In this document: positions 1-6,106 of the stretch, one piece after another
Layout: every line of letters starts with the position of its first letter
Numbering within the stretch: the first letter of the stretch is position 1
Notes under the pieces: generated by a model
Database searches by the model: none
Seen by the model: only the letters and a program-made list of their open reading frames with translations
Told to the model about the DNA's origin: nothing
NCBI GenBank assembly: GCA_003230435.1
Contig: QIDW01000015.1
Coordinates: 1 to 7,158 of the forward strand
Source of the DNA: Acidimicrobiia bacterium
GTDB lineage: Bacteria; Actinomycetota; Acidimicrobiia; Spongiisociales; ZC4RG35
DNA length: 7,158 nucleotides
Direction of reading: 5' to 3'
Program-made: the position numbers and the translations under genes

Positions 1-809
1 GGTTCCTCTACTCCACCACCGACCTGGCAACTGTGGAGATGAGAGTGAAGGATCTCGGAGCCGACCTCATGCTCTACGTGGTCGACAGGCGTCAAACTGA
101 CCACTTCACCCAGGTTTTCCGTGCAGCGCGCAAGGGAAACATTGCCCCCGACTCGGTTGGGCTCGAGCACATCGAGTTCGGAACCATGAACGGTCCGGAT
201 GGCAAACCCTTCAAGACTCGCGAGGGAGGGGTCGTCAGGCTCGGTGACGTCATCAAGATGGTTCAGGACGCAGCCCTCGATCGACTGAATGAGGTCCACC
301 TCGCCGAGGAATATCCAGAACAGGAGCGCGAGGACATTGCGGCCACAGTCGGGGTTGCCGCTCTCAAATTCGGTGATCTGATCAACAACCGGAGCTCGGA
401 CTATGTGCTCGACCTCGAGAGGTTCAGCTCGTTCGAGGGTAAGACGGGGCCCTATCTCCAATACGCCGCGGTACGCATAAAGTCCATCCTCCGGAAGGCC
501 ACCGAGCAGGGGCTATCCACCGGAAACATCATCGGACCTTCTGTCGATGTCGAGCGGGAGCTGATTCTCGAGCTACTCAACCTTCCTGCGGTGATCGATC
601 GGAGCATCGAACTGCGAGCACCAAACCACATCGCCGAGTATGCCCACACTCTCGCTGGTCGGTTCAACCGCTTTTATGACGTCTGTCACATCCTCTCCGA
701 GCCCGACCCCCAGCAACAGGCTTCGTGGCTGCAACTGTCCACGTGGACTCTCGCCGCCCTGGAACACCTTCTCGACATGCTCGGCATCGAGATCCCGAAC
801 CGGATGTAG
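1..809 (+). CDS. argS: Arginyl-tRNA synthetase, C-terminal part (5' end outside window)
   Basis: Class I aminoacyl-tRNA synthetase that charges tRNA-Arg with arginine in the cytoplasm. The reading frame is open from base 3, so about 268 C-terminal residues are visible; the N-terminal tRNA-recognition domain and HIGH motif lie off the left edge. Seen: the catalytic-domain stretch FLYSTTDLA at the edge, YVVDRRQTDHF near residue 25, the ArgRS version of the KMSKS loop (GPDGKPFKTREGG, about residues 64-76), the conserved FEGKTGPYLQYA (about 144-155), then the helical DALR anticodon-binding domain ending in LDMLGIEIPNRM, the usual ArgRS C-terminus before the TAG stop. Family length is normally 550-580 residues, so roughly half is present. 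No frameshift or lost motif is visible in the part shown. The next gene begins 2 bp after the stop, suggesting cotranscription. Confidence 0.97.
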   Translation, partial: FLYSTTDLATVEMRVKDLGADLMLYVVDRRQTDHFTQVFRAARKGNIAPDSVGLEHIEFGTMNGPDGKPFKTREGGVVRLGDVIKMVQDAALDRLNEVHLAEEYPEQEREDIAATVGVAALKFGDLINNRSSDYVLDLERFSSFEGKTGPYLQYAAVRIKSILRKATEQGLSTGNIIGPSVDVERELILELLNLPAVIDRSIELRAPNHIAEYAHTLAGRFNRFYDVCHILSEPDPQQQASWLQLSTWTLAALEHLLDMLGIEIPNRM

Positions 810-811
810 GC

Positions 812-1657
812 ATGTCGTTCACGGTGAGGATGGCTCGCCCTGAAGATGTAGAGCAGATTGTCCCGTGGACAACCGACACCTTTGATTGGGGCGACTATGT
901 GCCAGACCGTCTCCCCGATTGGATCGAGGATCCCAACTCGGCCGTGGTCGTTTGCGTAGATGAATCCGAGAGGCCGGTGGCGCTGACTCATGCCCTGCTG
1001 CTCTCCAGAACAGAAGGATGGCTGGAGGCAGCTCGGGTCCACCCCGACCACAAGCGCTCAGGCATGGGATTGGCGATGAACCACGCTGGAGTGGCATGGG
1101 CAAGAGAGCGGGGCGCGATGGTCGTCCGGCTCGCAACCGAGGCTGAGAACAAGGCGGCCAGGCACCAGGTCGAGGCTCTCGACTACCGGAAAACCTCGTC
1201 CTGGGTCCACGCCCGGTACGAGATCGGACCGGGCTCCGCCAAACCGGCAGAGCCTGGCCTCAGACCCGCCCCACGATCGGACGTTGATGCCGCCTGGATG
1301 TTCTGGTCCACGAGCAACCTTGCTCACCACGGTCGCGGACTGATCGCCCACGGATGGCGATGGCGCAAGGCAACCCCGCAGGATTTGGCTTCCGCAGCCG
1401 GGGAAGGAAACTTCTATCAATCTCCTGCCGGGTGGGTCGTGGCGGACCTACCAGAGAACGACCGGATGCGGATGCTCTGGCTTGCTACAACACCGGAGGA
1501 AGCTCCCCGGCTGCTGGCCGATCTCATAGACCTGGCCAGCCAGAAAGGAGCCGCCGAACTGACAATCAAGATGCCGAACGTCCCGTGGGTAGCGGAAGCT
1601 CTGTCGAGGTCGGGTGCCGACTCGAAGGAAGTGGTTGTCTATTCGTTCGCCCTGTAA
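812..1657 (+). CDS. GNAT family N-acetyltransferase with degenerate second GNAT-like half
   Basis: Predicted 281-residue cytoplasmic acetyl-CoA-dependent acetyltransferase; acceptor unknown. Residues 3-138 form a canonical GNAT domain: first strand FTVRMARPED, then the core strand and pyrophosphate loop EAARVHPDHKRSGMG (72-86, the R-x-x-G-x-G/A type acetyl-CoA site), then the ATEAENKAARH segment (108-118) and GNAT-like LDYRKTSSWVHA. Residues about 155-281 look like a second GNAT fold half (GWVVADL, a strand-helix-strand run, ending VVVYSFAL) with no acetyl-CoA loop. The DWGDYVPDRLPDWI stretch (25-38) recalls histidine-acetyltransferase (NAT16-like) proteins, from memory only. ATG 812 is chosen because it starts exactly at the first GNAT strand; upstream in-frame codons to 725 lie inside argS. 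The gene lies 2 bp after argS with no strong ribosome site, so translational coupling is likely. It ends 4 bp from a convergent gene. Confidence 0.9.
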   Translation: MSFTVRMARPEDVEQIVPWTTDTFDWGDYVPDRLPDWIEDPNSAVVVCVDESERPVALTHALLLSRTEGWLEAARVHPDHKRSGMGLAMNHAGVAWARERGAMVVRLATEAENKAARHQVEALDYRKTSSWVHARYEIGPGSAKPAEPGLRPAPRSDVDAAWMFWSTSNLAHHGRGLIAHGWRWRKATPQDLASAAGEGNFYQSPAGWVVADLPENDRMRMLWLATTPEEAPRLLADLIDLASQKGAAELTIKMPNVPWVAEALSRSGADSKEVVVYSFAL

Positions 1658-1661
1658 GGCA

Positions 1662-2255
1662 CTAGGCAAGAATTCTCATCGAAGCCACGACCCAGACAAT
1701 GAACATCACAGGCACGTCCGACCGATGAACCCAATCGGCTTCGACGGGCAGACCACGGGCAACAAGAGAAAGCGGAACACCGATCAAGGGCATGGCGGTC
1801 ATGCCGGCAACCCCGACGGCTCGCAGGCCCTGAATCCCCTGCAGAAGAGGTTTCGGGAGACCGTCGAGAAGACCCCCCACTACTCCATAGAGGAGCAGGG
1901 CACCAAAACCGAGGCCAAAAACAGCGAGCGTTCGGCCGATTCCCACCTCCCAAAGCTTGAACCCGACCAGACGTCGGCCCCGTCCCAGCGGACCCTCCGA
2001 CGCGACTCCAAGACAGAACAAACCGGTTACAGCGAGCACGACTGCCGAAATGAGCGTGGTCCCCGTTGACAAGTCTCCCGCCACGTCGACGATGTCGAAA
2101 CCAGCAAGCAGGACTGCCACCGAAAGTCCGACGAGGAGACTGCCGAGCACCATCAGGCCAACATCAAGCATCGTGCCAAAGGCGCCGTAGGCAAGGATGG
2201 CGTAACGCTTCAGCGTCGAAAACACCGACGGCTTGGGGGCAGTGGTCTCTGTCAT
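1662..2255 (-). CDS. Multi-pass membrane protein of unknown function, coupled to glcF
   Basis: 197-residue protein that I do not recognise. It has a short polar N-terminus (1-17, Lys/Arg-bearing) and hydrophobic segments at about 29-52, 66-86, 105-130, 145-166 and 181-196, so four to five membrane spans. The loop at 87-108 is rich in Arg/Lys (GPLGRGRRLVGFK) and by the positive-inside rule is cytoplasmic; the 53-65 loop is acidic and probably outside. Only one histidine (H177) and one cysteine (C81) are present, which argues against a haem-b or Fe-S role. The ATG overlaps the glcF stop as ATGA, and a purine-rich GGAAGGAGG site lies 12 nt upstream inside glcF, so it is very likely translated together with glcDEF. 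Possible jobs are membrane anchor for the oxidase, or transport; both are inference from position. It is the last gene of the minus-strand run, converging on the acetyltransferase gene 4 bp away. Confidence 0.85.
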   Translation of the reverse strand: MTETTAPKPSVFSTLKRYAILAYGAFGTMLDVGLMVLGSLLVGLSVAVLLAGFDIVDVAGDLSTGTTLISAVVLAVTGLFCLGVASEGPLGRGRRLVGFKLWEVGIGRTLAVFGLGFGALLLYGVVGGLLDGLPKPLLQGIQGLRAVGVAGMTAMPLIGVPLSLVARGLPVEADWVHRSDVPVMFIVWVVASMRILA

Positions 2256-3487
2256 TCGCTGGTTATGCCTCCTTCCAATTCCTCAACGAGGGCAGCCAGG
2301 TACCACTCGATCGGATGTGCGATCTCATAGTTGTCCTCGAGATAGCTGCGCAGTTGCATTTCGCATCCCGGGTTGGCGGAAGCGACCCTGGTCACACCGG
2401 TGGAACGTATCTGGTCGGCCTTTTGGTTTCCCAACTGGGCAGATGCTTCAGGCTGGAGGGTTGAATAGAGGCCCGCAGCACCGCAACAGAACGCCACTTC
2501 GTCGGTCTCCACGACCTTGTATCCGGCCGCTTCGAGAATCCGCCTCGGCTCCAACGTCACGCCCTGAGCATGACGAAGATGACATGGGTCCTGGATCGCC
2601 ATTTCGCCACGGGGCGTGTCGAGCGCCGGAAGACGACCATCCTCGATGGCTCTGGCGACCGCGACAGTGATATCTACACTCACTTCACCGACGATTTCTC
2701 CGTCGTCATCCCAATGCCCATAGCCGGCGAGATGGGCCGAGCAGCCCGCACCGGTGGCGACCACGATGTCGTAGTCCCGGAAGGCCCCGACGTTGGTGGC
2801 AGCCATTCGGTGAGCCTCTGCGGCTCTTCCATCGTGGGCGGCGAGGGCGCCACAGCAGGTTTGGGCGCTTGGCGCCTCAACTCGATGGCCGGCCATCTCG
2901 AGAAGCTTGATGGCAGCCTGGTTCACAGGTCTGAACCACTGGTCCTGAATGCAACCACTCAGCAGCCCGACGGTTCCTGCCTCACCCGAGCCACCGACAT
3001 GCCCGATCGAGGACCCGGGACGGCCACGAAGACGACGCGCTCCTCCGATGATCCGCTCGTACTTCTTGGGAGCGAGACCGGTCAGACGAAGTGATTGGGC
3101 GAGTGAGAGAAGCCCGGCCCCCGCCCTCATCACGCTTCGCGAGGGGATTGCAGAACCCTGAAGCCACTTACGCAACCGTTTGCGGCCGGGTACCTGTGAA
3201 ACTATTTCTGCTCGGGCTCCCTCCAACATCCGACCATAGGGCACCAGACCCGGGCACACCGGCTCGCAGGCCCTACACCCGAGACAGAAATCGATGATGC
3301 CGGCGAAGGTCTCGTCGAGAGGGACGATCCCGCTATCGATAGCCGACATGGCCTGAAGACGGCCCCGCGGCGAGGCGGTCTCACGCCCCGTGAGTCTGAA
3401 GGTGGGACACACCGGCAGACAGAGACCGCACTGCACACAGGCATCCAACTCCTCCGATGTGGGGCGGTCCACTGTGACCCATGTCAT
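2252..3487 (-). CDS. glcF: Glycolate oxidase-type iron-sulfur subunit GlcF
   Basis: Electron-transfer subunit of the glycolate/2-hydroxyacid oxidase complex, passing electrons from the flavin subunits towards membrane quinone. The 411-residue length matches GlcF (E. coli about 407). Seen: two 4Fe-4S ferredoxin motifs with cysteines 17/20/23/27 and 68/71/74/78, each followed by Pro; then two cysteine-rich CCG domains, the first with C179, C211-C212-G213 and C249, the second with C302, C334-C335-G336 and C375 (NPGC). All expected cluster residues are intact. No transmembrane segment is apparent. ATG 3487 is chosen over TTG 3490 because it forms a TGATG junction with the glcE stop and sits 6 nt after a G-rich stretch (3494-3499). 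The downstream membrane protein starts at the ATGA stop overlap. Paralogues with the same domain layout (LutA/LldE-like, heterodisulfide reductase-like) are less likely given glcD and glcE beside it. Confidence 0.95.
   Translation of the reverse strand: MTWVTVDRPTSEELDACVQCGLCLPVCPTFRLTGRETASPRGRLQAMSAIDSGIVPLDETFAGIIDFCLGCRACEPVCPGLVPYGRMLEGARAEIVSQVPGRKRLRKWLQGSAIPSRSVMRAGAGLLSLAQSLRLTGLAPKKYERIIGGARRLRGRPGSSIGHVGGSGEAGTVGLLSGCIQDQWFRPVNQAAIKLLEMAGHRVEAPSAQTCCGALAAHDGRAAEAHRMAATNVGAFRDYDIVVATGAGCSAHLAGYGHWDDDGEIVGEVSVDITVAVARAIEDGRLPALDTPRGEMAIQDPCHLRHAQGVTLEPRRILEAAGYKVVETDEVAFCCGAAGLYSTLQPEASAQLGNQKADQIRSTGVTRVASANPGCEMQLRSYLEDNYEIAHPIEWYLAALVEELEGGITSE
2268..2276 (-). promoter_or_regulatory. 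Ribosome binding site for the coupled membrane protein gene
   Basis: The minus strand reads GGAAGGAGG within the 3' end of glcF, 12 nt before the ATG at 2255. It is the strongest Shine-Dalgarno-like stretch in the window. The spacing is a little long, but the next in-frame methionine is M29, well inside the protein, and the ATGA overlap supports the chosen start. Confidence 0.65.
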
Positions 3488-4587
3488 CAAATACCCCCCG
3501 GGAGTCGGCCCGGGTTGATGATCCGGGCGGGATCAAACTCGGCAATCAGCCCTCGCTGAAGATCCAATCCCGGCGGAGGGGCGCCCCAGGGGTCGAACCC
3601 TTGGAGTGCGTCGGTCGGCGCTTCCACAACAACGAGGTGTCCTGCAACGGACTCGGCCCACGCCCGCAAGTCGGAGGCTCCCTCACCATCATCCGATGCC
3701 GCCCTGATGTCGCCCACCCCATGAATCGCCAGGTATCGCCAGCCGTCGGGCAGATGCCCGATGGCTCGGCTGGTAAGTGCCGGAGGCACCCGGATCGACC
3801 ATCTATACGGACCCGACGGATCCGCCGGCCAGTCCAAGCCATCTACGGAGTCGCCATCAAGTCGAGCAGACAGGGCCGAAACATCCTCGCTAGTGCCCCA
3901 AAGAAACACCCGAGTGGACTCGTTCTCCTCCAAGACAGCCAGAGGTCGGGCAATGGCTGAGGCCTGTTCAGGACTGTCGACGGTCACGGTTGCTCCCGCA
4001 GGTGGGACCGGCCACAGCTTCATACACACCGACACGATCACACCAAGGGACCCGAACGCTCCAACGTTCAGCTTCTGCATGTCGTACCCGGTTACGTTCT
4101 TGACCACACGACCACCACTGCGAACGATCCGACCGTCACCGGTGACCACTGTCGTCTCGAGGATCCGCTCCCGGGTTCCGTAAAGACGCCCGCGGCGAAG
4201 AGCCGACGCTCCAGCAGCTATCGCCCCTCCGACGGTTGACGCTCCGGGAACTTCAGGAAGGACCGCGGTCTGGCTCTCAACGCCAAGCTTGGATTCGATG
4301 TCGGCAATCCGTGCTCCGGCCCCGACGACAAGGGTGAGGTCCCCCGGCTCCCAAGCCTCGATCTCCCCGAGGCGAGTCATGGACATCACGATGTCCGGCA
4401 TAGGCGGTGATCCGTAACCCGAGCGAGTACCGCCCCCCCATACCTGGACCTTCAGGCCCTTTTCGGTGGCATGATGCAGAACCGAAGCGGCATCGTGGAA
4501 ACTCTTCGGTGCGACCGTCAGCTCAGCATCCGGCGCGGCTTCGATCTCGGCCACCAACCTGGTGATGTGCGGCGGGTGTTGGGTCAA
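3487..4587 (-). CDS. glcE: Glycolate oxidase-type FAD-binding subunit GlcE
   Basis: Second flavin-domain subunit of the GlcDEF complex, 366 residues from the chosen start (E. coli GlcE about 350). Seen: PCMH-type FAD-binding motif VWGGGTRSGYG (49-59), the P-G-A-S-T-V-G-G-A-I segment (114-123), R-G-R-L-Y-G-T-R-E-R (132-141), and the typical GRVVKNVTGYDMQKLNVGAF then GSLGVI (159-184). The C-terminus FDPARIINPGRL is the usual end of this family. TTG 4587 is preferred as start: it overlaps the glcD stop as TTGA and has a GGAGGG ribosome site 9 nt upstream (4597-4602). A longer TTG start at 4638 would overlap glcD by 55 bp and add 17 residues with no family resemblance. The stop overlaps the glcF ATG as TGATG. 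I cannot exclude a later start, so the exact N-terminus is less certain than the identity. Confidence 0.92.
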   Translation of the reverse strand: MTQHPPHITRLVAEIEAAPDAELTVAPKSFHDAASVLHHATEKGLKVQVWGGGTRSGYGSPPMPDIVMSMTRLGEIEAWEPGDLTLVVGAGARIADIESKLGVESQTAVLPEVPGASTVGGAIAAGASALRRGRLYGTRERILETTVVTGDGRIVRSGGRVVKNVTGYDMQKLNVGAFGSLGVIVSVCMKLWPVPPAGATVTVDSPEQASAIARPLAVLEENESTRVFLWGTSEDVSALSARLDGDSVDGLDWPADPSGPYRWSIRVPPALTSRAIGHLPDGWRYLAIHGVGDIRAASDDGEGASDLRAWAESVAGHLVVVEAPTDALQGFDPWGAPPPGLDLQRGLIAEFDPARIINPGRLPGGI

Positions 4588-6008
4588 ACCCAAGCGCCCT
4601 CCGGCACTTCGCGGCGCACTCCGCCAAAGTCGAAACAACGAGATCCGTCGGGAAGGACCTTTTTCGGGTTGAACAAACCCGTTGGATCGAAGACCTCCTT
4701 GAGCCGTGCCTGTGCGTCGAGGTCGATCTCGGTGAAGGCCATCCGCATCAGGTCCCGCTTCTCGAGACCGATCCCGTGCTCACCGGACAGCGCTCCGCCC
4801 ACCCTGAGGCAAGCGGAAACGATCTCATCACCGGCCTTGTGCACCCTCTCATTGATCCCCGGCTCACTCGCATCAAAGGCGATGAGCGGGTGAACGTTGC
4901 CATCACCGGCATGGAACACGTTGAGCAACGTGAGTTCGTAGCGATCGGCAATCTCATAGATCGCCCTCATCGTCTCGACGAGCTTGGTACGTGGCACCAC
5001 TGCGTCGTGGAGGTAGTAGTCAGGTGCCAGTTGAGCCATCGCACCGAAGGCAGATTTACGACCTTTCCACAGAAGTGCGCGGTGCTCCTCCGTTGTGGCG
5101 ACCTGCACATCTCTTGCTCCGTTGGCACGTCCAATCTCGCCAATCTGGCTTGCCTCGGATTCCACACTTTCACGCTCGCCAACCACCTCCGCCAGGAGCA
5201 CGGCAGCCGCGTCGATGGGCAACCCGGCATGCAGCCACTTCTCGACTGCCGTCGTCATGCGCTGGTCCATGAGCTCAAGAGCTGCCGGAATCATCCCAGC
5301 CGCGATTATCTCCGTCACAGTCGCGACCGCCTCCTCAACGGTTGGGAAATCGAGCAGCAGCGTCCTCACCTCCGGCTCGATGGGCAAGAGGCGAACCAGG
5401 GCACGGGTGACGATGCCCAGCGTCCCCTCAGACCCAACGATCAGGCCTTTTACATCGAGGCCAGGCGAATCAGGAGCCTGACCTCCCAGGACGACGATCT
5501 CGCCATCGGCGAGAACCACCTCGAGACCGAGCACGTGGCTGGTGGTGCTGCCTTCCGCGAGGGTATGAGCGCCACCGGAGTTGTTGGCCACGTTTCCCCC
5601 GATGGTGCAGGCGGATTGTGACGACGGATCGGGCGCGAAGTGCAGACCAAACGGCGCTGCTGCGGTGCTGAGGTCGAGATTGATGACACCAGCGCCAACC
5701 CACGCCGTTCGATTGTCCGAATCGATCTCTAACGAGTTCAGGGCAGTGGTGACCATCACGATGCCGCCCTCGGTCGGGCTGGCTCCGGCGGTCAGACCTG
5801 TGCCCGCGCCCCTGGCAACGATGGGTACGTTGTGCGAGGCGGCGATCTGGACAACCGTCGCTACCTGCTCGGCCGATTGAGGGAAGACAACAAAGGTCGC
5901 CTCACCCCTCATCAACGAGGCGTCCTTGGAGTAGATATAGAGTTCCAGCGGTTCCTCGAGAACGTTCTCATTCCCGAGGGCCTGTCGAAGATCGGAAAGC
6001 AACGTCAT
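4584..6008 (-). CDS. glcD: Glycolate oxidase-type FAD-linked subunit GlcD
   Basis: Catalytic FAD subunit that oxidises a 2-hydroxyacid (glycolate to glyoxylate, or D-lactate to pyruvate) in the GlcDEF complex. 474 residues, near the family norm (E. coli 499). Seen: N-terminal FAD_binding_4 domain (about 36-180) with FPQSAEQV, the flavin pyrophosphate-binding RGAGTGLTAGASP (66-78), CTIGGNVANNSGGAH (134-148) and VGSEGTLGIVT (191-201); then the FAD-oxidase C-terminal domain with the active-site motif HAGDGNVH (366-373), SGEHGIGLEKR (408-418) and DPTGLFNPKKV (441-451). An in-frame TAG at 6018-6020 means ATG 6008 is the earliest possible ATG. No good ribosome site lies directly before it; the purine-rich one found upstream fits a five-codon mini-ORF instead. 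Related D-lactate or D-2-hydroxyglutarate dehydrogenases share these motifs, but adjacent glcE and glcF favour the glycolate-oxidase type. Confidence 0.95.
   Translation of the reverse strand: MTLLSDLRQALGNENVLEEPLELYIYSKDASLMRGEATFVVFPQSAEQVATVVQIAASHNVPIVARGAGTGLTAGASPTEGGIVMVTTALNSLEIDSDNRTAWVGAGVINLDLSTAAAPFGLHFAPDPSSQSACTIGGNVANNSGGAHTLAEGSTTSHVLGLEVVLADGEIVVLGGQAPDSPGLDVKGLIVGSEGTLGIVTRALVRLLPIEPEVRTLLLDFPTVEEAVATVTEIIAAGMIPAALELMDQRMTTAVEKWLHAGLPIDAAAVLLAEVVGERESVESEASQIGEIGRANGARDVQVATTEEHRALLWKGRKSAFGAMAQLAPDYYLHDAVVPRTKLVETMRAIYEIADRYELTLLNVFHAGDGNVHPLIAFDASEPGINERVHKAGDEIVSACLRVGGALSGEHGIGLEKRDLMRMAFTEIDLDAQARLKEVFDPTGLFNPKKVLPDGSRCFDFGGVRREVPEGAWV
4597..4602 (-). promoter_or_regulatory. 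Ribosome binding site deciding the glcE start
   Basis: On the minus strand this reads GGAGGG, inside the last codons of glcD. It lies 9 nt before the TTG at 4587-4585, an ordinary spacing, and that TTG shares bases with the glcD stop (TTGA). This pairing is why the TTG is taken as the glcE start rather than the more distant TTG at 4638. Confidence 0.65.
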
Positions 6009-6017
6009 GCCGTGAGG

Positions 6018-6035
6018 CTACTGCCAACAGGCCAT
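6018..6035 (-). other. Possible five-codon leader mini-ORF ahead of glcD
   Basis: On the minus strand an ATG at 6035 opens a five-codon frame (M-A-C-W-Q) that ends at TAG 6020-6018, nine bases before the glcD ATG and in the same frame. A purine-rich GGAAGGG (6042-6048) sits 6 nt before this ATG, an ideal spacing, whereas glcD itself has no good site. It could act as a leader cistron whose termination lets ribosomes restart on glcD. It could also be chance, because five codons carry little information. The same arrangement could reflect a former longer glcD N-terminus cut by the TAG. Confidence 0.3.
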
Positions 6036-6057
6036 TCGCGACCCTTCCGGACCCTTT

Positions 6058-6100
6058 TGTGAAGATCTGCGCGGGGCCTATACCCGCGTAGATCTTCACA
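6058..6100. terminator. Long inverted repeat between hyuB and glcD; probable terminator or operator
   Basis: Arms of 18 bases (6058-6075 and 6083-6100) are complementary at 17 positions around a 7-base loop (6076-6082). Each arm carries AGATCT followed by a GC-rich run. The single imperfect pair (6069 with 6089) is G-U in plus-strand RNA and A-C in minus-strand RNA. The structure starts 6 bp beyond the hyuB stop, the expected place for a minus-strand terminator. No U-tract follows on either strand (AAAAGGG on the minus side), so it would be a tract-less hairpin terminator of a kind described in actinobacteria, an mRNA stabiliser, or a palindromic operator controlling glcD. The structure is clear; the role is inference. 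Confidence 0.6.
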
Positions 6101-6106
6101 GAACGG

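Noticed and set aside
725..811. 29-codon N-terminal extension of the acetyltransferase
   Set aside because: It would overlap the argS C-terminus by 85 bp, has low-complexity Arg/Pro-rich composition, and the GNAT fold begins right at the ATG at 812.
1614..2069. 151-codon + strand frame crossing the convergent junction
   Set aside because: Its product is very polar and lacks any domain; the opposite strand encodes a coherent membrane protein with clear hydrophobic periodicity and a ribosome site.
2233..2670. Open + strand frames over the 3' part of glcF
   Set aside because: They are shadows of glcF, with Arg/Pro/Ser-rich products and no family motif or ribosome site.
3488..3490. TTG start of glcF one codon upstream
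   Set aside because: The adjacent ATG at 3487 is a better initiator, is better spaced from the G-rich site and forms TGATG with the glcE stop.
4588..4638. 17-codon longer glcE start at TTG 4638
   Set aside because: The added residues do not resemble GlcE, and the TTG at 4587 has both a well-spaced GGAGGG and a stop/start overlap.
4776..5621. 281-codon open frame on the + strand, antisense to glcD
   Set aside because: It lies wholly inside the strongly supported glcD gene, its product shows no recognisable domain and is rich in Arg/His as expected of a mirror frame of GC-rich coding DNA.
6009..6106. Sigma-70-like promoter in the hyuB-glcD gap
   Set aside because: TATAGG in the hairpin loop and TTGGCA near the ATG are the only hints; neither has a partner box at acceptable spacing, so no promoter is called.
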